This document shows positions 31,682 through 34,379 of a DNA stretch of 34,379 bases, piece by piece. Both the position numbers and the translations under genes were made by a program. The notes under the pieces were generated by a model, which saw only the letters and a program-made list of their open reading frames with translations, was not told where the DNA came from and searched no databases. This DNA is from CAZWVM01 sp964637705 (GTDB lineage: Bacteria > UBA8481), in contig CAZWVM010000010.1 of NCBI GenBank assembly GCA_964637705.1, forward strand, positions 1-34,379. Reading direction: 5' to 3'. How positions within the stretch are numbered: position 1 is the first letter of the stretch; the number at the start of each line of letters is the position of its first letter.

Positions 31682-33166
31682 ATGGGATTCACCGTTTTCA
31701 AGTTTCACCCGCGCATTGCCGAGGGCATTCGGGCCCTCGGTTTCACCACGCCGACACCGATCCAGGAGAAGGGCATACCGCCCGTCCTCGCCGGTCGCGA
31801 CATCCTCGGCCTCGCCCAGACCGGCACCGGCAAGACCGCCGCCTTCGTCCTGCCCATCCTCGAGCGCCTGCTCAAGGGCTCGCACCGGACCCTCCGCTGC
31901 CTCGTCCTCGCCCCGACGCGCGAGCTGGCCGAGCAGATCCACGAGGTCATCCGCTCGCTGACGCCCCACACCGGCATCCGCAGCATGACCGTGTACGGCG
32001 GCGTCGGGATGCAGCCGCAGATCGACAAGCTCCGCGGCGGGCACGACATCGTCGTCGCCTGCCCGGGACGGCTCCTCGACCACTTCGAGCGCCGGACCGT
32101 GAACATCTCGAAGCTCGAGGTCCTCGTCATCGACGAGGCCGACCGCATGTTCGACATGGGATTCCTCCCCGACATCCGCCGGGTCATCGCGAAATTGCCG
32201 AAGGAACGCCAGACGCTCCTCTACTCCGCGACCATGCCGCCCGACGTCCACAAGCTCGTCTCCGATGTTCTTCGCGACCCGGTCACCGTCAAGATCGGCC
32301 ACGCCGCGCCGGCCGTGACGGTCGAGCACGCCCTCTACCCCGTCTCCCAGCACCTCAAGACCCCGCTCCTCCTCGAGCTTCTCAAGCGGACCGCGACCGG
32401 GTCCGTGCTCGTCTTCACCCGCACCAAGCATCGCGCCAAGAAGGTCGCGCACGTCCTCAACAAGATGGGCTACGACGCCGCGGAGCTGCAGGGGAACCTC
32501 TCGCAGAACCGCCGCCAGCAGGCGCTCGACGGCTTCCGCGACGGCAAGTACAGCATCCTCGTCGCGACCGACATCGCCGCCCGCGGCATCGACGTCTCCA
32601 CCATCTCCCACGTCATCAACTACGACATTCCCGACACCACCGACGCCTACACGCATCGCATCGGGCGCACCGGCCGGATGGAGAAGACGGGCGACGCCTT
32701 CACCTTCGTGACGGGCGAGGACGAGGAGACGGTCCGGGCGATCGAGAAGGTGCTGAAATACAAGATCGAGCGGCGCAAGCTCGAGGGCTTCGATTACAAG
32801 GCCGCGCCGCCGCCGCGGGAATCCCACGGTCGCGGCCCGCGTCCGCCGCAGGGCGAGGACCGTCGTCCCGGCGGGAGCCAGGGTGACGGCTTCCGGACTC
32901 CGCGGAGGGACGAGCGTCGCCACGGCGATCATTCCCAGGGGGCGGCCCCGCGCCGCTCCGATGCGGAACCGCGCCCGCGCCGCTCGACCGGGCCGGACTG
33001 GAATGCCCTCGGCCTCCAGCCCGATCGCGGCTACGGCTACCAGCGGGCCCACGAAGAGAGGGAGGCTCCGCAAGGCGGGGCGAAGTCGAGTGAGCCGGCC
33101 GGAGGGCGCCCCGCCGCCCCGCGCCGCGGACGCCGGTCGTCGCCCCGTGGACGCCGCCGCTGGTAA
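31682..33166 (+). CDS. rhlE: DEAD-box ATP-dependent RNA helicase, RhlE-like
   Basis: The 494-residue protein has every DEAD-box motif in order: Q motif TPIQEKGIP, motif I AQTGTGKT (45-52), PTRELAEQ, CPGRLL, DEAD (about 151-154), SATMP, VATDIAARGID and HRIGRTGR. After about residue 375 a disordered Arg/Gly/Pro-rich tail follows, typical of RhlE-group helicases that remodel rRNA and mRNA structure. GGGAG lies 12 bases before the ATG, a rather long spacing; no better start is near. It is monocistronic or co-transcribed with the UPF0178 gene, which overlaps its 3' end. It probably has a housekeeping role in RNA metabolism. Confidence 0.88.
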   Translation: MGFTVFKFHPRIAEGIRALGFTTPTPIQEKGIPPVLAGRDILGLAQTGTGKTAAFVLPILERLLKGSHRTLRCLVLAPTRELAEQIHEVIRSLTPHTGIRSMTVYGGVGMQPQIDKLRGGHDIVVACPGRLLDHFERRTVNISKLEVLVIDEADRMFDMGFLPDIRRVIAKLPKERQTLLYSATMPPDVHKLVSDVLRDPVTVKIGHAAPAVTVEHALYPVSQHLKTPLLLELLKRTATGSVLVFTRTKHRAKKVAHVLNKMGYDAAELQGNLSQNRRQQALDGFRDGKYSILVATDIAARGIDVSTISHVINYDIPDTTDAYTHRIGRTGRMEKTGDAFTFVTGEDEETVRAIEKVLKYKIERRKLEGFDYKAAPPPRESHGRGPRPPQGEDRRPGGSQGDGFRTPRRDERRHGDHSQGAAPRRSDAEPRPRRSTGPDWNALGLQPDRGYGYQRAHEEREAPQGGAKSSEPAGGRPAAPRRGRRSSPRGRRRW

Positions 33167-33665
33167 TCCGCCGCGGGCCGATCGCGGGCCCGGGAAGGCC
33201 CTGACGGTCTACGTCGACGCCGACGCCTGCCCCGTCAAGGAGGAGGTCTACCGCGTCGCCCGCCGCTGCCATCTGACGGTGAAGCTCGTCGCGAACCAGG
33301 TGATGCGGACGCCGGAGGAGCCCTGGCTCGAGCTGGTCGTCGTCGGCGGCCGCTTCGACGCCTCCGACGACTGGATCGTGGAGCACGCGGGGCCGGGCGA
33401 CATCGTCGTCACGGCCGACATCCCGCTCGCGTCGCGGTGCCTGAAGAAGGGCGCGGCGGTCCTGGGGCACAAGGGCCGCGAGTTCACGGAGGACAACATC
33501 GGCGCGGCCCTGACGACCCGCGAGATCCTCTCGGGCCTGCGCGACATCGGCGAGATCCGCAGGGGCCCGCCGCCGTTTGAGAAGAAGGACCGCTCGGCCT
33601 TCCTCCAGCAGCTCGACACCATCGTCCAGCGGATTCGCCGCGGGGTCGTGCGCGAGCTGGACTGA
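33147..33665 (+). CDS. UPF0178 (YaiI/YqxD, DUF188) family protein
   Basis: The protein begins with the family hallmark VYVDADACPVKEEVYRVA and continues with VVVGGRFDASDDWIVEHAGPGDIVVTADIPLASRCLKKGAAVLGHKGREFTEDNI, the standard UPF0178 core. The fold is PIN-like, and the conserved Asp residues suggest a metal-dependent nuclease, but no activity is established for the family. The start is uncertain: GTG at 33147 gives 172 residues and a 20-base overlap with rhlE, while GTG at 33090 adds 19 residues and a larger overlap. Family members usually start just before VDADACP. It lies in the same direction as rhlE and is probably translated from the same mRNA. Confidence 0.82.
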   Translation: MDAAAGNPPRADRGPGKALTVYVDADACPVKEEVYRVARRCHLTVKLVANQVMRTPEEPWLELVVVGGRFDASDDWIVEHAGPGDIVVTADIPLASRCLKKGAAVLGHKGREFTEDNIGAALTTREILSGLRDIGEIRRGPPPFEKKDRSAFLQQLDTIVQRIRRGVVRELD

Positions 33666-33692
33666 GGGCGCCGGCCGCGCCGGCCGCCTCGC

Positions 33693-34379
33693 CTACTCCC
33701 GGATCGCGCAGGTCACCGCGCCGAGCCGGAGCTGGGTGCGGAGAGCCTCGACGGAGAGCGCCGGCGCGTCGAAGACGTTGCGGCAGCGGCCGATGTCACG
33801 GAGCGCGTGGGCGTCGGAGTCGGCGAGCAGGGGATACTCGCGCGGGGCCTCCTCGATCGGCGCAAGGCACGCGGTCGTGAACTCGAGGGCGTCATAGGGC
33901 GCCCCGGAGGGGACGAGGCCGAAGCGCGAGACGAGGCTGGCGAAGGAGCGCGAGAAGTGGGCGGGGACGAAGAGCCCCTCGTTCTCGTGCACGAGCGCGG
34001 CCAGGTCGTCCATCCCGAGCGAGGAGGGGGAACCGAGGTACTTGCCGGTGAAGTCCGCGTGGTCGTCGTCGCGGCCGACGACGGCCTGGTCCTGGACGGG
34101 CGGCGATCCGGCGCGCAGCGGCTCCAGGGCCTCCTCCGCGGCCTTCCCGACCCTCGCCGCCTGCTCGCGGCGGTCGAAGAGGCCGATGACGTGGACCTCC
34201 TCCCTCGTCGTCACCTCGATCCCGAAGAGACACGCGATCCCCTCGACCCGGCAGGCCTCCTCCATCGCGGCGTGGTTGCGCGCGCTGTTGTGGTCGGAGA
34301 TCGCGATGGCGTTGAGACCGGCCTGGCGCGCGTGGCGCGCGATGTTGCGCGGCGTCATGTCGCGCAGGGCGCAGGGGGA
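33693..34379 (-). CDS. PHP-domain metal-dependent phosphoesterase, 5' truncated
   Basis: The frame is open to the window end and about 228 C-terminal residues are seen, starting SPCALRDMTPRNIARHARQAGLNAIAISDHNSARN. This is the typical second block of PHP-domain proteins: CSPC..DMTP then the metal ligand pair in SDHN. The first His motif should lie just outside the window. ADSDAHALRDIGR near the C-terminus supplies the late Asp and His ligands. PHP enzymes hydrolyse phosphoesters in nucleic acids, histidinol phosphate or small molecules; the substrate is not known here. It converges with the UPF0178 gene, with 27 bases between stops, and no terminator is visible there. Confidence 0.82.
   Translation of the reverse strand, partial: SPCALRDMTPRNIARHARQAGLNAIAISDHNSARNHAAMEEACRVEGIACLFGIEVTTREEVHVIGLFDRREQAARVGKAAEEALEPLRAGSPPVQDQAVVGRDDDHADFTGKYLGSPSSLGMDDLAALVHENEGLFVPAHFSRSFASLVSRFGLVPSGAPYDALEFTTACLAPIEEAPREYPLLADSDAHALRDIGRCRNVFDAPALSVEALRTQLRLGAVTCAIRE

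Noticed and set aside
1..34379. CRISPR array or cas genes
   Set aside because: No regularly spaced repeats of suitable size and no Cas motifs were seen.

Overview
The window is high-GC bacterial chromosome. The coding segments from about 25 kb onward are very GC-rich, and several AT-rich or lower-GC patches mark regulatory or transferred DNA. The gene set (class 1 DISARM, an AddAB-like pair, a RhlE-type helicase, a UPF0178 protein, XRE and LysR regulators) fits a high-GC, probably Gram-negative, environmental bacterium. No gene here fixes the phylum.

Layout. (1) Positions 1-2094 are the right end of an integrated element: a truncated CDP-alcohol phosphatidyltransferase-like gene, about 330 bases without a convincing gene, a tyrosine recombinase, and a 42-base 3' fragment of an initiator tRNA-fMet as the attachment site, followed by a strong terminator. 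(2) 2228-8244 is a patchwork of small accessory transcription units: a two-gene toxin-antitoxin-like pair with a DUF6036-type nucleotidyltransferase; an XRE regulator / unknown 344-residue protein / EEP-family phosphohydrolase operon under a perfect palindromic operator; an ORF6N-domain protein with two small neighbours; a LysR regulator; and a cysteine-rich small protein. (3) 8548-24925 is a class 1 DISARM phage-defence operon: HTH regulator, an 11-codon leader ORF, drmD, drmMI, then an embedded pair (AAA_14/DUF4143 ATPase and AlbA_2/Schlafen-type protein), then drmA, drmB and drmC. (4) 25121-34379 looks like ordinary chromosome: a 58-residue conserved small protein, an addB-like/addA-like recombination nuclease pair, a REP-like repeat cluster, a DEAD-box RNA helicase, a UPF0178 protein and the 3' part of a PHP-domain gene.

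How the genes work together. In DISARM, DrmMI is expected to mark self DNA by adenine methylation, while DrmD, DrmA, DrmB and DrmC act on incoming DNA. The ATPase/AlbA_2 pair lies inside the operon on the same strand. Its 3' end runs straight into drmA (GTGA overlap inside the pair, ATGA at its exit). It also has its own AT-rich promoter with an inverted repeat, so it looks like a self-regulated module wired into DISARM. This pair is the best candidate for an undescribed system. Several autonomous units in the window share one promoter design: TTGACA or TTGATA, a 17-base spacer, and a -10 box that ends 6-10 bases before the ATG with no Shine-Dalgarno, which predicts leaderless or nearly leaderless mRNAs.

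Limits. All family names come from motifs read by eye. No database search or folding was run.
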